A stretch of 64,000 nt of DNA from Dyella_D sp052115385 (GTDB lineage Bacteria > Pseudomonadota > Gammaproteobacteria > Xanthomonadales > Rhodanobacteraceae): positions 434,001 to 498,000 of the forward strand of contig NZ_JBFRGP010000001.1 in the NCBI RefSeq assembly GCF_052115385.1, in the 5' to 3' direction. Made by a program: the position numbers and the translations under genes. Each line of letters starts with the position of its first letter. Positions within the stretch are counted from its first letter, which is position 1. This document shows positions 21,080 to 30,556 of this stretch, piece by piece. The notes under the pieces are model-generated. The model had not been told where the DNA came from and made no database searches. It was given only the letters and a program-made list of their open reading frames with translations.

Positions 21080-22291
21080 TCAGTGCTTGCCGGCCGCGGG
21101 CTGGCCGCCCGGCGCGCCATTCGGCGGACCGGCGTCCTTGCCCGGCTGCCACGGCGAGGCCTTGGCGGGGGCGCCCGGCTGGACGGACTGGAGGCCCGAC
21201 ACGATCACCTGGTCGCCGGTGGCGAGGCCGCCGGTGACGATCCAGTTGCCGTTGCTCAGGTCGTTGGCGGTGATGTCCTTGCGCTGGACCTTGCCCTCCT
21301 CGTTCACCACCAGCACGTAGGCGCCGGCGACGTCGCGCGCCACGCCCTGCTGCGGCACCAGGAACACGTTGTTCTGCTGGCCCAGGTTCGCCTTGATGGT
21401 GACGTAGGTGCCGGGCAGCAGGCGCTTGTCCGCGTTGGCGAGCTGCGCGCGCAGGTTGACCGTGCCGGTGGTCGGGTCGACCGTGGCGCCGGAGAAGTCG
21501 AGCTGGCCCTGCTGCTCGTACTTGCTGCCGTCGGGCAGGATCACGTCCACCGTGGTCTTGGTCGGGTCGGACAGGCTCACGTGGCCGGCGCTCTGGGCGC
21601 GGCGCAGGCGGTCCAGGTCGGCGGCGCCGACGGTGAAGTTGACGTACAGCGGATCGAGCTGGTCGACCGTGGTCAGCAGGGTCGAGCTGGCTCCGGCATC
21701 GGCGTTGCCGTTGCCCACGATGGCGCCTTCGGTGACCTGCTGCTGGCCGGCGCGGCCATCGATCGGCGCGGTGACGCGGGTGAAGCCGAGGCTGATGCGC
21801 GAGCTTTCCACCGCGGCCTGGGACTGCTTCACCGCGGCGGCCGAGCTGCGCTCGTTGGCCTCGGCGTTATCCAGGTCGGACTGCGACACATAGCCCTGCG
21901 GACGCAGCTGGCGGGTGCGCTCGGCCGCCTTGTGGGCGTTGGCATAAGTGGCCTGGGCCGAGACGAGGTTGGCCTGGGCCGAGTTCAGGTTGGCCTGGTA
22001 GACCGACGGATCGATCTCGAACAGCACCTGGCCCTTCTTCACGTCGGTGCCTTCTTCGTAGACGCGCTTCAACAGCACGCCGGCCACGCGGGCGCGCACG
22101 TCGGCGCTGCGGAAAGCCGAAAGGCGTCCCACCAGGTCCTTGTTGAGCGGGGCCGAAACCGGCTGGGCCTTGACTACACCGACCTCAGGGGTCGGCATCT
22201 GCGGCGGGCCTTGTTCCTTCTTGCCACCACAGGCGGCCAGCGCCAGCAGGCCAAGGCACAGCAGTGGTGTGCGCAATGACGAGGACTTCAT
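21080..22291 (-). CDS. RND efflux periplasmic adaptor (AcrA/MexA-like)
   Basis: A 403-residue membrane-fusion protein. It has a lipoprotein signal (LALAACGGKKEQ, cysteine about residue 21) followed by the barrel-sandwich half-motif VRARVAGVLLKRVYEEGTDV. A coiled-coil hairpin spans about residues 95-165 (ANLNSAQANLVSAQ, RTRQLRPQGYVSQSDLDNAEA), then the second lipoyl half (GFTRVTAPIDGRAG) and the beta-barrel. It links the inner-membrane pump to the outer-membrane channel. It is the first gene of the pair. No TetR-family repressor lies beside it, which is unusual for acrAB/mexAB-type operons. Confidence 0.94.
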   Translation of the reverse strand: MKSSSLRTPLLCLGLLALAACGGKKEQGPPQMPTPEVGVVKAQPVSAPLNKDLVGRLSAFRSADVRARVAGVLLKRVYEEGTDVKKGQVLFEIDPSVYQANLNSAQANLVSAQATYANAHKAAERTRQLRPQGYVSQSDLDNAEANERSSAAAVKQSQAAVESSRISLGFTRVTAPIDGRAGQQQVTEGAIVGNGNADAGASSTLLTTVDQLDPLYVNFTVGAADLDRLRRAQSAGHVSLSDPTKTTVDVILPDGSKYEQQGQLDFSGATVDPTTGTVNLRAQLANADKRLLPGTYVTIKANLGQQNNVFLVPQQGVARDVAGAYVLVVNEEGKVQRKDITANDLSNGNWIVTGGLATGDQVIVSGLQSVQPGAPAKASPWQPGKDAGPPNGAPGGQPAAGKH

Positions 22292-23012
22292 GGGGACTCC
22301 ATTTATAGGTATCGGGTGTGCGGGTCGCGCCGATCCCCGGATCGGCCATCAGGCCCGTAGCTTTCCGTGGCGCAGCATGCCTGCCTAGTGCCGCTCGTCC
22401 GGATGGCGACGGGGCGGCGCTTGTGAACAGCGCATGCGGTGCTCCGGACAGGCAGCGGGCTTGACTATACCGGTCAGTTTACAATTTGCTTTGACCAATG
22501 GTCTAGCCCTGAATTCTTCGTGTTTTCGCCGCGAAGGGGGTGTGACGGGCTGTGACAGGGACCATGCGGGGGCGCATGGTCTGAGTAGTCATCCGTAGAG
22601 AATGATCCCTCAGACAGATTCTTGGGTCTGCACGCGCCAGTGCCGCGGCCGCCGCTGCGTTCCCGCAACGATTCTTTCTTTCTACCCGGGTCGACGGGGT
22701 CCGGACCGGGCTTCGCATGCTGCAACGCAGCGATGGATGCGGGCGATGTCGTGCCCGTGCAGCGACATGACTTCACCGCACCGTCCCGACGCATTCGTCC
22801 GCGATACCGCACCCGCATCGCGCCGATCCACGCGCCACGCACATCCACACGCAGCGCGCAGCATTCGGCCGAAGCACGCGCGCATGCGAAACGATCGTTT
22901 GCCGAACCGCGAGCTGAAGTGATTGCCGCAATGCAGGTGGCTATCGCGGTGGTGCGAGCGTATTCTTTCGCGGATTTTCTGCCCCATCTCCGTCACTGCC
23001 AACATAGATGCC
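22292..23012. promoter_or_regulatory. Long divergent control region, RND pump / glutamate dehydrogenase
   Basis: A 721-base gap without a convincing gene. It must carry the promoters of both flanking operons. Visible elements are a cluster of GGTC/GACC half-sites at 22472-22503 (annotated separately), the perfect hairpin ACCATGCG-GGGG-CGCATGGT at 22561-22580 without a T-run, and otherwise featureless GC-rich sequence. Open frames here (for example 22622-23056 plus) have no start signals or recognisable protein content. Confidence 0.5.
22472..22503. promoter_or_regulatory. Cluster of GGTC/GACC half-sites, candidate TetR-type operator
   Basis: Within 32 AT-richer bases there is GGTCA, then TGACC 15 bases later, immediately followed by GGTC, so that GACCAATGGTC (22493-22503) is an 11-base palindrome. 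A TATAGT-like minus-strand -10 element overlaps the left edge. Such sites suit a dimeric repressor of the efflux operon. The binding protein is unknown. Confidence 0.35.
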
Positions 23013-26000
23013 ATGAACGCAATTCGTGCGGCCAGCGAAACATCGATCCAGGCTGAAGTTATCCAAGCTGAAGTTCTGGACGAACTGAAAAAAACCGGTT
23101 TCCCCACCCAGCGCCTTGATGAGGCGCAATTTTTTATCAGCGCTTTCTTCGCGCGCGTCGCCGCCGGCGACCTCGCACTGCACACCGCAAGCGAATGGGC
23201 GGCGTTGCTCGCCGGCCTGCTCGAGTTCGCGCAGCAGCGCCAGCCCGGCCGCGCCTCGGTGCGCGTGTTCAACCCCGAAGCCGGTCACGCCGGCCGCAGC
23301 GTGGTGCAGATCGTCACCGACGACATGCCCTTCCTGGTCGACACGGTCAGCATGATCGTGTCCACCCGCCTGCAGATCCACGCGGTGATCCATCCGGTGG
23401 TGAAGACCACGCGCGATGCCTCCGGCCGCCTGCAGCGCCTGGGCGCCGACGATGGTGCGCCCGAGTCGGTGATGCATTTCGAAATCGACCGCCTCGCCGA
23501 CGAGGCCGAGATGGCCCAGCTCAAGGCGCAGCTCGAAGGCTCGCTGGAAGACGTGCGCGTCTCGGTCAACGACTGGAGCCGCATGCGCGACCAGGCGTTG
23601 GCCATCGCCGCCGACCTGCCGAAGCGCCAGTTGCCGCTGAACCACGACTCGGTGGAAGAAGCGGTCGAGTTCATGCGCTGGCTGGCCGACGACAACTTCA
23701 CCTTTCTCGGCTACCGCGAATACGAAGTCATCCAGTCCGCCGGCGATGAAATGCTGCGCTCGGTGGAAGGTTCGGGTCTCGGCATCCTGCACAAGCAGGA
23801 GCGCTCGATGGCGCCGCGCTCGCTGCGCAGCATGGTGGCCAGCGAACTGCCGCAGTCCGGCTCGAGCGACGCGATCATCCTGACCAAGACCAATGCGCGC
23901 TCGCACGTGCATCGCCAGGGCCACATGGATTACGTCGGCGTGCTGCGCTTCGACGCCAGCGGCAAGCCGGTGGCCGAACAGCGTTTCCTCGGCCTGTTCT
24001 CCTCCAACGCCTATATGGCGCGTCCGCAGGACGTGCCGCTGGTGCGCCAGCGGGTGGAGGCGGTGATGGCCCGCTCGGGCCTGAAGCGCGATTCGTACTC
24101 GGGCAAGTCGCTGCGCCACATCCTGGAGACGCTGCCGCGCGACGAGCTGTTCCAGAGCAACGAGGAAGAGCTGTACGCCAACGCCGTCGGCATCCTGGAA
24201 CTGCGCCAGCGCGCACGCACGCGCCTGTTCGTGCGCCGCGACCGCTACGGCCGCTTCTTCACCTGCCTGGTGTTCGTGCCGCGCGAGCGCTTCAACACCA
24301 CGGTGCGCGAGCGCATCGAGAACATGCTGCGCGAAGCTTTGCATGGCGAGCAGGTCGATTCCTCGGTGCTGATGGGCGAGGCTGCGCTGGCCCGCCTGCA
24401 TATCGTGGTGCGCCCGAAGATCGGCGACCACGTGAACTACGACGCCGCGGCGCTGGAGCAGAACGTCGCCGCGATCGTGCGCAACTGGCACGACGACCTG
24501 CGCGACGCCCTGGTCAAGCTGATGGGCGATCACGACGGCGTGGTGCTGGCCAACCGCTACGGCAAGGCGCTGCCGGCCGGCTACGTGGAAGACGTGCTGC
24601 CCGCCGCCGCCGCCGAGGACGTGCGCCAGCTCGCCCTGCTGAAGGGCGACGACGCGGTGCGCATGTCGTTCTATCACCCGGAACAGCGTCCGGAAGAACT
24701 GCGTTTCAAGGTCTACCGCAGCGGCGCCGACATCGCCCTGTCCGAAGTGCTGCCGCAGCTGGAAAACCTCGGCCTGCGCGTGCTCACCGAGCACGTGTAC
24801 GACGTCAAGACCGGCGGCACGCCGCTGTTCATCCAGGACTTCGAGGTGCAGCCGGTCGGCAACCTCACGTTCTCGGTGGAGCAGGTCGGCACGCTGTTCG
24901 AGGACGCGTTCGAGCAGATCTGGCGAGTCAATGCCGAGAACGACGGCTTCAACCGCCTGGTGCTCGGCGCCAAGCTGAGCTGGCGCCAGGTCGCCATGCT
25001 GCGCGGCTACTGCAAATACCTGCTGCAGACCGGCGTGGCGTTCTCGCAGAACTACATGGAAGACGCCTTCAACCGCTATCCGGCCATCGCCGGCCTGCTG
25101 GTGGAGCTGTTCCTGGCCAAGTTCGACCCGCGCCGCGAAGTACTCGGCGCGGTGGAACTGAAGAACGCGCGCGCCGCGCTGGCCGGCGAGATGCAGACGC
25201 TGATTCCGGAAAGCGTGCGCCACGCGCATCCGGCCCTGATCGACGGCCTGGTGGCCGCACTGGAGCAGCCGCGCGCCGAGCAGCTCAAGGTCATCGAGGA
25301 GACCATCGGCGTGCTGCTGGAGAACGTCTCCAGCCTCGACGACGACCGCATCCTGCGCAGCTTCGTGGCGCTGATCCGCGGCACCTTGCGCACCAGCTTC
25401 TTCCAGCAGTGGGAAGGTGCGTACCGCGGCTACATCAGCTTCAAGTTCGATTCGCACCGCGTGCCCGACCTGCCCAAGCCGGTGCCGTACCGCGAGATCT
25501 TCGTGTCGGCGCCGCGGGTGGAAGGCATCCACCTGCGCTTCGGCGCGGTGGCGCGCGGCGGCCTGCGCTGGTCCGACCGCCGTGAGGATTTCCGCACCGA
25601 GGTGCTGGGCCTGGTCAAGGCGCAGATGGTGAAGAACACGGTGATCGTGCCGGTGGGTTCGAAGGGTGGCTTCGTGGTGAAGCGGCCGCCCCAGCTAACG
25701 GGCAGCAGTGGCGACCGCGACGCGCAGCTCGCCGAAGGCATCGCCTGCTACCGCATGTTCATCAACGGCCTGCTCGACATCACCGACAACCTGGTCGAAG
25801 GCAAGGTGGTGCCGCCGCACGACGTAGTGCGCCACGACCTCGACGATCCCTACCTGGTGGTGGCCGCCGACAAGGGCACGGCGACGTTCTCCGACATCGC
25901 CAATGCCATCTCGCTGGAGCACGGCTTCTGGCTGGGCGATGCATTCGCGTCGGGTGGCTCCAACGGCTACGACCACAAGGGCATGGGCATCACCGCCAAG

Positions 26001-27974
26001 GGCGCGTGGGAATCGGTCAAGCGCCATTTCCGTGCGCTGGGCCGCGACAGCCAGACGCAGGACTTCAGCTGCGTGGGCATCGGCGACATGTCCGGCGACG
26101 TGTTCGGCAACGGCATGCTGCTGTCGCGGCATATCCGCCTGCTGGCCGCGTTCGATCACCGGCATATCTTCCTCGACCCGCAGCCGGACCCCGAGCGTTC
26201 CTTCGTCGAGCGCGAGCGCATGTTCAAGCTGCCGCGTTCGAGCTGGGAGGATTACGACAAGTCGCTGATCTCTGCCGGTGGCGGCATCTATCCGCGCACG
26301 CTGAAGGCGATCCCCGTGTCGCCGGAGGTGCGCGCCGCGCTGGGCATCAAGGGCGACGTCACCCAGCTGGCGCCGAACGAACTGCTCAACGCCATTCTCA
26401 AGGCGCCGGTGGACCTGCTGTGGAACGGCGGCATCGGCACCTACGTGAAGGCGGCCAGCGAGAGCCACGCCGACGCGGGCGACCGCGCCAACAACGGGCT
26501 GCGCGTCAACGGCGCGGAGCTGCGCTGCAAGGTGGTGGGCGAGGGCGGCAACCTGGGCTGCACCCAGAAAGGCCGCATCGAGGCCGCGCAGCACGGCGTG
26601 CTGCTCAACACCGACTTCATCGACAACTCCGCCGGCGTGGACACCTCCGATCACGAGGTGAACATCAAGATCCTGCTCGACGACGCCGTACAGCGTGGCG
26701 AGCTCGATACCGCCGCGCGCAACCAGCAGCTGGCCTCGATGACCGACGAAGTCGGCCAGCTGGTGCTGTGGGACAACTATCGCCAGAACCAGGCGATCAC
26801 CCTGATGGAGCGCCAGTCGGGCCGCCGCCTGGGTTCGATGGCGCACTTCATCCGCACCCTCGAAGGCGAGGGTCTGCTCGACCGCCAGGTCGAATACCTG
26901 CCCAGCGAAGCGGAGCTGACCGAGCGCAAGGCGCGCGGCCAGGGCATGACGCGGCCGGAGCTGTCGGTGCTGCTGTCGTACGACAAGATCAAGCTGTTCC
27001 AGCAGCTGCTCGATTCGGACGTGCCGGAAGACCCGTACCTCTCCAAGGAGCTGGTGCGCTACTTCCCCGAGCCGCTGCACGAGAAGTACGCCGAGCACAT
27101 GCAGCGCCATCGCCTGAAGCGCGAGATCATCGCCACCGCGGTGACCAACTCGACCATCAACCGCATGGGCGCCACCTTCATGATGCGCATGCAGGAAGAC
27201 ACGGGGCAGGGCCCGGCGGCGATCGCCAAGGCCTATACCGCCGCCCGCGAGATCCTGGGCGCGCGCGACCTGTGGGCAGAGATCGAGGCGCTGGACAGCA
27301 AGGTGGACGAGGAGACCCAGCTCGACGCGATCATGCAGATCTGGTCGCTGCTGCGTCATCTCACCCGCTGGCTGCTCAGCCGTCCGGGCGGCACGCTGGA
27401 AATCGCCGCCAACGTCGATCGCTACCAGGCCGGCGTCGCGGCGCTGTACGAAGCCGTGCCCGAGACGCTCACCCCCACCGGCAAGGCCGATTTCGGCACC
27501 AGCCAGGAGAAGTGGGAAGGCCTGGGCCTGCCGACTGGTCTTTCCGTGCGTCTGGCCCGCATCCCCGAGCTGCGCGCCATGCTGGACATGGTCGAAGTGG
27601 CGCAGCAGAGCGGCCAGCCGATCGACAAGGTGGCCGGCGTGTTCTACGAGCTGGGCGAGGCGCTGGACCTGGAATGGCTGCGCAGCCAGATTGAAGCGCT
27701 GCCGGTGGAAGGCCACTGGCATGCGCAGGCGCGCGGTTCGCTGCTGGATGAGCTGAACCACCAGCATCGCGCGCTGGCGCTGCAGGTGCTGGCTTTGGCC
27801 GGCCAGGCCAAGGGCAGCTCGCCGGTGCAGGCATGGCTGCAGCGCGACGATGCGACGCTGAAGTACACGCGCAGCATGCTGGCGGAGATCCTTACGCAGA
27901 ACGCGGATTATCCGATCGCCTCGGTGGCGGTACGCCGCCTGGCGCAGTTGGCCGCGGTGCCGGTGAATGGGTAA
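23013..27974 (+). CDS. gdhB: NAD-specific glutamate dehydrogenase, 180-kDa class
   Basis: A 1653-residue enzyme of the large GDH class (Pseudomonas GdhB about 1620 residues). It deaminates glutamate to 2-oxoglutarate with NAD and runs mainly catabolically. The long N-terminal regulatory part (about 1-650) contains ACT-like modules (VQIVTDDMPFLVDTVSM, DNFTFLGYREYEV). The catalytic domain lies around residues 800-1250, with RFGAVARGGLRWSDR, the lysine motif VPVGSKGGFVVK, and the nucleotide-binding GIGDMSGDVFGNGML. I chose the ATG at 23013 (MNAIRAAS) over an upstream in-frame start at 22923, although no strong ribosome-binding site is visible. It is a single-gene unit with a terminator. Confidence 0.93.
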   Translation: MNAIRAASETSIQAEVIQAEVLDELKKTGFPTQRLDEAQFFISAFFARVAAGDLALHTASEWAALLAGLLEFAQQRQPGRASVRVFNPEAGHAGRSVVQIVTDDMPFLVDTVSMIVSTRLQIHAVIHPVVKTTRDASGRLQRLGADDGAPESVMHFEIDRLADEAEMAQLKAQLEGSLEDVRVSVNDWSRMRDQALAIAADLPKRQLPLNHDSVEEAVEFMRWLADDNFTFLGYREYEVIQSAGDEMLRSVEGSGLGILHKQERSMAPRSLRSMVASELPQSGSSDAIILTKTNARSHVHRQGHMDYVGVLRFDASGKPVAEQRFLGLFSSNAYMARPQDVPLVRQRVEAVMARSGLKRDSYSGKSLRHILETLPRDELFQSNEEELYANAVGILELRQRARTRLFVRRDRYGRFFTCLVFVPRERFNTTVRERIENMLREALHGEQVDSSVLMGEAALARLHIVVRPKIGDHVNYDAAALEQNVAAIVRNWHDDLRDALVKLMGDHDGVVLANRYGKALPAGYVEDVLPAAAAEDVRQLALLKGDDAVRMSFYHPEQRPEELRFKVYRSGADIALSEVLPQLENLGLRVLTEHVYDVKTGGTPLFIQDFEVQPVGNLTFSVEQVGTLFEDAFEQIWRVNAENDGFNRLVLGAKLSWRQVAMLRGYCKYLLQTGVAFSQNYMEDAFNRYPAIAGLLVELFLAKFDPRREVLGAVELKNARAALAGEMQTLIPESVRHAHPALIDGLVAALEQPRAEQLKVIEETIGVLLENVSSLDDDRILRSFVALIRGTLRTSFFQQWEGAYRGYISFKFDSHRVPDLPKPVPYREIFVSAPRVEGIHLRFGAVARGGLRWSDRREDFRTEVLGLVKAQMVKNTVIVPVGSKGGFVVKRPPQLTGSSGDRDAQLAEGIACYRMFINGLLDITDNLVEGKVVPPHDVVRHDLDDPYLVVAADKGTATFSDIANAISLEHGFWLGDAFASGGSNGYDHKGMGITAKGAWESVKRHFRALGRDSQTQDFSCVGIGDMSGDVFGNGMLLSRHIRLLAAFDHRHIFLDPQPDPERSFVERERMFKLPRSSWEDYDKSLISAGGGIYPRTLKAIPVSPEVRAALGIKGDVTQLAPNELLNAILKAPVDLLWNGGIGTYVKAASESHADAGDRANNGLRVNGAELRCKVVGEGGNLGCTQKGRIEAAQHGVLLNTDFIDNSAGVDTSDHEVNIKILLDDAVQRGELDTAARNQQLASMTDEVGQLVLWDNYRQNQAITLMERQSGRRLGSMAHFIRTLEGEGLLDRQVEYLPSEAELTERKARGQGMTRPELSVLLSYDKIKLFQQLLDSDVPEDPYLSKELVRYFPEPLHEKYAEHMQRHRLKREIIATAVTNSTINRMGATFMMRMQEDTGQGPAAIAKAYTAAREILGARDLWAEIEALDSKVDEETQLDAIMQIWSLLRHLTRWLLSRPGGTLEIAANVDRYQAGVAALYEAVPETLTPTGKADFGTSQEKWEGLGLPTGLSVRLARIPELRAMLDMVEVAQQSGQPIDKVAGVFYELGEALDLEWLRSQIEALPVEGHWHAQARGSLLDELNHQHRALALQVLALAGQAKGSSPVQAWLQRDDATLKYTRSMLAEILTQNADYPIASVAVRRLAQLAAVPVNG

Positions 27975-28023
27975 GCGATAGCTGTAGCGAAAGCTTCCGC
28001 GGTGACGCGGGAGCATGGAAAAG

Positions 28024-28055
28024 AAAGGCCGGCATCCTTGGGTGCCGGCCTTTTT
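28024..28055. terminator. Bidirectional terminator, GDH / adhesin 1
   Basis: AAAGGCCGGCA and TGCCGGCCTTT form an 11-base stem; T-runs lie on the plus side and a T-rich stretch on the minus side. It ends both the dehydrogenase and the convergent adhesin transcript. Confidence 0.88.
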
Positions 28056-28083
28056 GTTTTCACACGCTGTTGGTGAATCAGGC

Positions 28084-30150
28084 TCACCAACCCAGCGCGA
28101 AACCGGCTCCCATCGACGCATCGTCGCCGCTCAGCGCACCGCCCAGCGACAGGTTCATGTTCGGCTGCCACTGGTGCGAATAGCCCAGCGCCACGGCGGA
28201 GCGGTTGCCCTGCCGGCCCACGCCCACCGCCACCCGGTTGACCTGCGCCAGTCCCTGCGCGCTGAAGGCCATCTGCGCCATCGCGGCGCTCATTGCACCG
28301 ATGCTTTGGACGCGGCGATCCAGCTGTTCGAAGCGGCGCTGCGCCCAGTGCCGCACGTCATCGACGGCGTCCTGCACCTGGCCCCAGTTGGCCGCGTCGG
28401 TGCGCTGGGTGCCGGCGGCCACGTGGGTGATCTGGCGTGGATGCGTGGCCGAACCCGTCGATGCGTCGCTGCCATGAGCCGGAACACGGTCGCTGATGGC
28501 GATGCTGTCGTGAGGGGCATGAAGCAGGCCGTCGGATGCGGTTTGGTCGGCGGAATCGGCCAGGCTGATCCCAGGCGTGCCGCTGTGATCGCCGTCGCCG
28601 TCAGCAGGCGTTTCCAGCTTGCCGACGCGTCCGTCCAGGCCATGAAGCCGGCCGTGCAGATCCTCGCGCAGCGCATGCAACTGGCCGCCGTTGATCGCCT
28701 GCCTGCTGTCCGCGGCGACCTGGCCGGGAGCGACATTGGCCAGCACCGTGCCGCCGACGCCGCCGAACGTGACCATGGACTTGCTGGCGCTGTCGTAGGT
28801 CACCGCATGCCGTGCACCGCCGGCGTTGTCGAACAGGCCGGTCTCCTTCAGCTGCCCGAGATTCACCGCGTCGTTGTCGGCCTTGCCGGCGGCGAGGCCG
28901 GTCAGGCCGCGATCCTTGATCTGCTTCGCGGTGCCGCCGCCCATAGTCGGTTCGTCGAACGTGCCGGCGATATTCAACTTGTTGCCGTCCAGCTCCTTGG
29001 CAAGGGTGACGTCTTCGCCCTTGCCGTTCTGCCGCAGCAGGCCCGCGGAGCCATTGCCTAGGCTGCTGTCGAGCCGGGCGATCTGCGCGTTGGCCGTATC
29101 CAGGCCGCCGTCGAGAGCGCTCAACGCACCGTCCACGCCGGTGCGGTTCTGTCCCTGGATGTTGTAGGTCGGCTGGACGATGTCGCCGGCGGCATTGACG
29201 ACGGCGCCGCCACCGAGCGCACCAGCGATGTGCTTGAGCTGCTTCATGTTCACCGCGTCGTTGTCGGCTGCGCCGGCGGCGACGCCGGCCAGCACGCGAT
29301 CCGCGGCCTTGCCATTGATGCCGCCGGCGAAATTCACCCTGCCGCTGTCCAGGTGCCGGGCGAAGTCGATGGCGTCGCCCTTGCCGGCCTGGCGCACGAG
29401 GCCGGCCGAGCCGTTGTCGAGGTTGCCGATAAGGCGGGTCAGGTTGGCGTTGGCGGTGCCCAGGCCGGTATGCAGCTGCGTGATGCTGCTATGAGCGGTG
29501 TCGACGCCGGTGCTGAGCGTGGCGATCTTGCCCTTGGCGGTATCGAGGTGGGTGTTGATATCGGTGATGTGGTTCTTTGCCGTGTCGAGGCCGCTGCTCA
29601 GGTTGCTGATGTTGCCGTTCGCCGCGCTCAGGCCCCGGTCCAGCGTGCCCAGCGCGCCATCCACTCGCTGCAGCGAGTTCTGCAAGGGGCGAAGCTGGCC
29701 GACATTCACCGCGTCGGCATCGGCGCTGCCGGCGGCGAGGCTGGTGATGCGGTGGCCGTTGAGCGAGGTGTTGCCGCGGATGCTCACGCCGTTATTGCCG
29801 CGCAGCGTCAGCGTGCCGTTGCTGTGGCCGTGTACGGCGACGCCGTCACCGTTGCTGGCGAGGAGGAAGGTCGTGCTGTTTTGTCCGTTGTCGTTGCATT
29901 TGCCCACTTTTGCGGTGGAGCCGGCGGTGATGGTGGTCGCGGTGTTGCCGTCGCAGACCTCGATGACGTTGGCCGTGGCCTGGGTCGAAACCCATAGCGC
30001 GAGTGCGCCGAAGCCCAGGGCGAACAAGTCGCTGTTCTTCGTTCGGCACAGGGTGGCGAGGTGGTCGGGATGGGCGTCGGAACGCGTCTGTGCTTTGGAG
30101 TGCTGGTCGATGCGGATGGGGTTGATGCGGATGGGATGGCTATGGCTCAT
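28084..30150 (-). CDS. Trimeric autotransporter adhesin (YadA-like), copy 1
   Basis: A 688-residue trimeric autotransporter adhesin. Residues about 610-688 form the YadA-type outer-membrane anchor (RFEQLDRRVQSIGAMSAAMAQMAF, ending in MGAGFALGW), preceded by the neck motif ITHVAAGTQRTDAANWGQVQDAV. Most of the rest is stalk: coiled-coil segments (SSGLDTAKNHITDINTHLDT-like) alternating with trimer-forming necks (DADAVNVGQL, DNDAVNMKQL, DNDAVNLGQL). The N terminus is a long signal peptide without a typical ESPR, cleaved probably after STQATA. Two cysteines about 19 residues apart follow. It is homologous to the adjacent copy 2 in anchor and neck. The start ATG has no clear ribosome-binding site. 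Confidence 0.9.
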   Translation of the reverse strand: MSHSHPIRINPIRIDQHSKAQTRSDAHPDHLATLCRTKNSDLFALGFGALALWVSTQATANVIEVCDGNTATTITAGSTAKVGKCNDNGQNSTTFLLASNGDGVAVHGHSNGTLTLRGNNGVSIRGNTSLNGHRITSLAAGSADADAVNVGQLRPLQNSLQRVDGALGTLDRGLSAANGNISNLSSGLDTAKNHITDINTHLDTAKGKIATLSTGVDTAHSSITQLHTGLGTANANLTRLIGNLDNGSAGLVRQAGKGDAIDFARHLDSGRVNFAGGINGKAADRVLAGVAAGAADNDAVNMKQLKHIAGALGGGAVVNAAGDIVQPTYNIQGQNRTGVDGALSALDGGLDTANAQIARLDSSLGNGSAGLLRQNGKGEDVTLAKELDGNKLNIAGTFDEPTMGGGTAKQIKDRGLTGLAAGKADNDAVNLGQLKETGLFDNAGGARHAVTYDSASKSMVTFGGVGGTVLANVAPGQVAADSRQAINGGQLHALREDLHGRLHGLDGRVGKLETPADGDGDHSGTPGISLADSADQTASDGLLHAPHDSIAISDRVPAHGSDASTGSATHPRQITHVAAGTQRTDAANWGQVQDAVDDVRHWAQRRFEQLDRRVQSIGAMSAAMAQMAFSAQGLAQVNRVAVGVGRQGNRSAVALGYSHQWQPNMNLSLGGALSGDDASMGAGFALGW

Positions 30151-30452
30151 GGGCGATATCTTGTGAGTAGGTCAACCGTGCTCGGAAAAATGGCGTGCAG
30201 CGCATCGCCGCGACTTCAGGGAAGCCGCAGTGATGCGTTGTTCGTCGTCGAGGGCTGCTGCCGCTGGCCATGTTTGCCGCATCCATCGCGCCTTGCCCCG
30301 CGCGAGTGGCATGTCCCCTGCCCAGTCGGCAGCAGCGTGGCCATGGTGACCAGGGCGCGCATGCGAGGAGGTGATGCCGATCGCGGCCTTTGCAGAAGCG
30401 GTCGGGTTCGTACCGGGAAGGGGATAAATGGGTAGCTGTTGAATGCGGCACG

Positions 30453-30478
30453 CAAAAAGAAAGGCGCCTTGGGCGCCT
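30453..30478 (-). terminator. Second, tandem terminator downstream of adhesin 2
   Basis: AAGGCGCC pairs with GGCGCCTT around TTG. Read on the minus strand it is followed by TTTCTTTTT. It lies about 25 bases beyond the first terminator. Confidence 0.65.
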
Positions 30479-30501
30479 TCGTCTTCCAGCTTGCCTGGCA
30501 T

Positions 30502-30531
30502 AAAAAAGGCCGGCATCCGCAGATGCCGGCC
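30502..30531 (-). terminator. Terminator of adhesin 2
   Basis: GGCCGGCATC pairs with GATGCCGGCC around CGCA. On the minus strand the stem is followed by six T residues. The stem sequence is nearly the same as the terminator after adhesin 1. Confidence 0.9.
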
Positions 30532-30556
30532 GAAGGAACTACCGCTCGCTTACTGC

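Larger units (their letters stand above)
30151..30556. other. Gap between the two adhesin genes
   Basis: This 406-base stretch holds the upstream region of adhesin 1 and the terminators of adhesin 2. I see no gene in it. Next to the adhesin 1 start there is a short direct repeat of GATGCGGATGGG. No convincing promoter pair was identified. Confidence 0.6.

Noticed and set aside
17669..22279. A 1536-codon open frame on the plus strand opposite the RND pump genes
   Set aside because: It is antisense to two clear efflux genes, its protein is full of His/Arg/Gln low-complexity sequence and has no domain; such frames are common opposite GC-rich genes.
22622..23056. Small plus-strand frames in the gap before glutamate dehydrogenase
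   Set aside because: No ribosome-binding site, Arg/His/Pro-rich random-looking protein, and overlap with the dehydrogenase start.
22941..25532. An 863-codon minus-strand frame opposite glutamate dehydrogenase
   Set aside because: Antisense shadow; the plus-strand product is a full-length recognisable enzyme.
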